Assembly: GCF_003434055.1 (NCBI RefSeq)
Contig: NZ_QVEX01000008.1
Coordinates: 142,527 to 206,526, forward strand
Direction of reading: 5' to 3'
From: Enterocloster aldenensis
Lineage (GTDB): Bacteria > Bacillota > Clostridia > Lachnospirales > Lachnospiraceae
Length of the DNA: 64,000 bases
The notes beneath the pieces are model-generated. The model was not told where the DNA came from. It made no database searches and saw nothing but the letters and a program-made list of their open reading frames with translations. Positions within the stretch are counted from its first letter, which is position 1. Each line of letters opens with the position of its first letter. The position numbers and the translations under genes were made by a program. This document shows, piece by piece, positions 63,005 to 64,000 of the stretch.

Positions 63005-63964
63005 GTGGAATACGAAACATTTCTCAATGAAGTAAAAGAACAGATGGAACATGCTTTAGGGAAGGGATATGACCTTACACTGCGCAGGGTTCCCAAGAAC
63101 AACGGCCTTATGTTAGACGGCCTGTGCATCGCCAAGTCCGGCGGACATGTGGCGCCGGCCATTTACCTGAATCCCTGCTATCTCCAGCATCAGGCCGGAC
63201 GTCCCATTGGGGATATTGTATCAGAACTCATGACCCTGTATCAGGACAACCAGACGCCGCCTGATGTGGACTATGAAAAGCTTGCGTGCTTTGAGGAAAT
63301 CAGGCCCTTTATTGCCTGCAGGCTGATTCATGCAGACTCGAACCAGGCGCTGTTAAAGGAGATTCCCCACATTGCCTGGCTGGACCTGGCCCTGGTCTTT
63401 TATCTATGCCTCCATGAGGATGACAGCGGACTTATGACCGCCACCATCCATAACCTCCATCTGGATATCTGGAATATTTCCCTGACAGAGCTGAAGGAAA
63501 CAGCCCTTGCCAACACTCCAAGGCTGTTTCCGCCTGTCATATCCAGTATGGCACGGATTATCGAAGACCTTTCTGAGGCCATGGAACAGGAACCTGCTTC
63601 CCAGCCTTTTGGCAATCAGCCAGGGGATCATGGGCTTCCTGACCCCGATGCATCCGCTCCCTTCTTTGTGCTGAGCAATACATCCGGTATCAACGGGGCT
63701 GCCTGTATCCTTTATCCCGGAGTACTGAAAAACTTCGCGGACAGCATGGAAAAGGATATCATCATCCTTCCATCCAGTATCCACGAAGTCCTTCTTCTTC
63801 CTGATGACGGCGACATTTCCTACAATGAGATGAGCAGGCTTGTGGCCCACATCAATCAAACCGAGGTTCCCAAAGAGGACCGTCTCTCCAATCAGGTATA
63901 TTTCTATTCAAGGCAGAATCAATCCCTTACCCTGGCTTCCAGCAGCGCCATACCTATCTGCTAG
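63005..63964 (+). CDS. DUF5688 family protein
   Basis: A 319-residue protein of a family common in Lachnospiraceae. Recognisable segments are RRVPKNNGLMLDGLCI, APAIYLNPCYLQHQAGR, DLALVFYLCLHEDDSG and ALANTPRLFPPVI. It appears soluble and cytoplasmic, with function unknown. The start is GTG (63005), preceded by AAGGGGG; an in-frame ATG 120 bases earlier lacks a site. A strong promoter follows the stop and belongs to the next gene outside the window. Confidence 0.88.
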   Translation: MEYETFLNEVKEQMEHALGKGYDLTLRRVPKNNGLMLDGLCIAKSGGHVAPAIYLNPCYLQHQAGRPIGDIVSELMTLYQDNQTPPDVDYEKLACFEEIRPFIACRLIHADSNQALLKEIPHIAWLDLALVFYLCLHEDDSGLMTATIHNLHLDIWNISLTELKETALANTPRLFPPVISSMARIIEDLSEAMEQEPASQPFGNQPGDHGLPDPDASAPFFVLSNTSGINGAACILYPGVLKNFADSMEKDIIILPSSIHEVLLLPDDGDISYNEMSRLVAHINQTEVPKEDRLSNQVYFYSRQNQSLTLASSSAIPIC

Positions 63965-63968
63965 TACC

Positions 63969-63997
63969 TTGACATAGTTACATTGTGCTTTTATAAT
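63969..63997 (+). promoter_or_regulatory. Consensus promoter at the right edge
   Basis: A perfect TTGACA (63969-63974), a 17-base spacer and a perfect TATAAT (63992-63997) lie right after the DUF5688 stop. It must drive a gene or RNA beyond the window, probably strongly. Confidence 0.8.
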
Positions 63998-64000
63998 CTA

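Overview
The window looks like chromosome from an Enterocloster-like Lachnospiraceae (Clostridia). The grounds are a roughly balanced G+C, strong AGGAGG ribosome sites, a DUF5688 protein, a free-standing Spo0A DNA-binding domain, choline-binding-type cell-wall repeats, and many ABC uptake operons with PAS/YheO, LysR and GntR regulators. The species call is inference; no rRNA or other diagnostic marker lies here. No prophage, integrase, transposase or CRISPR array was seen. About 80 percent of the genes are on the minus strand.

Layout. 1-4.5 kb: an NADH oxidase-like flavoprotein, the GTPase-family ATPase YchF and a sodium:alanine symporter. 4.5-14.8 kb: a catabolic operon read right to left (RidA, M20 hydrolase, hydantoinase-like amidohydrolase, BMP lipoprotein, ABC ATPase, two permeases, SDR, epimerase), with a YheO-type regulator upstream. 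15.2-17.9 kb: a CorC-type protein, then a sodium-pump decarboxylase beta subunit and a 47-residue gamma-like subunit. 17.9-18.8 kb: a gene-free gap holding two very large nested palindromes. 18.8-25.5 kb: a heterodimeric ABC exporter, LysR, YihY, acylphosphatase and a 2-hydroxyacid dehydrogenase. 25.6-30.3 kb: a YARHG lipoprotein and a blaI-blaR1-like pair whose promoter carries dyads and whose long leader is a 10-bp minisatellite.

30.3-41.5 kb is the most unusual coding block. A minus-strand run encodes a long solute-binding lipoprotein, two sugar-type permeases, a HlyD/MacA-like coiled-coil adaptor, a MacB-type permease and a PTS EIIC-EAL fusion. No ATPase is present. A two-component system is divergent from it across a symmetric palindrome with a -10 box at each end. 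41.5-47.6 kb is accessory: DUF2812, a zeta-like toxin with a 59-residue partner, a cell-wall-binding protein, an XRE/Spo0A-C pair, and about 1.8 kb of decayed AT-rich DNA with a broken lipoprotein/hydrolase gene.

47.6-53.8 kb is housekeeping: metA (predicted acetyl-CoA user), ligA, an RluF-like pseudouridine synthase, queA and a membrane-anchored protein. 53.9-61 kb is an RbsABC-like operon with an amidohydrolase and a cupin, divergent from a GntR/FCD regulator whose probable operator occurs at both promoters. 61-64 kb holds tRNA-Arg(CCG), a split ThrE-type exporter and a DUF5688 gene. Short tandem repeats (10, 18, 28, 30 bp) recur in several unrelated places.
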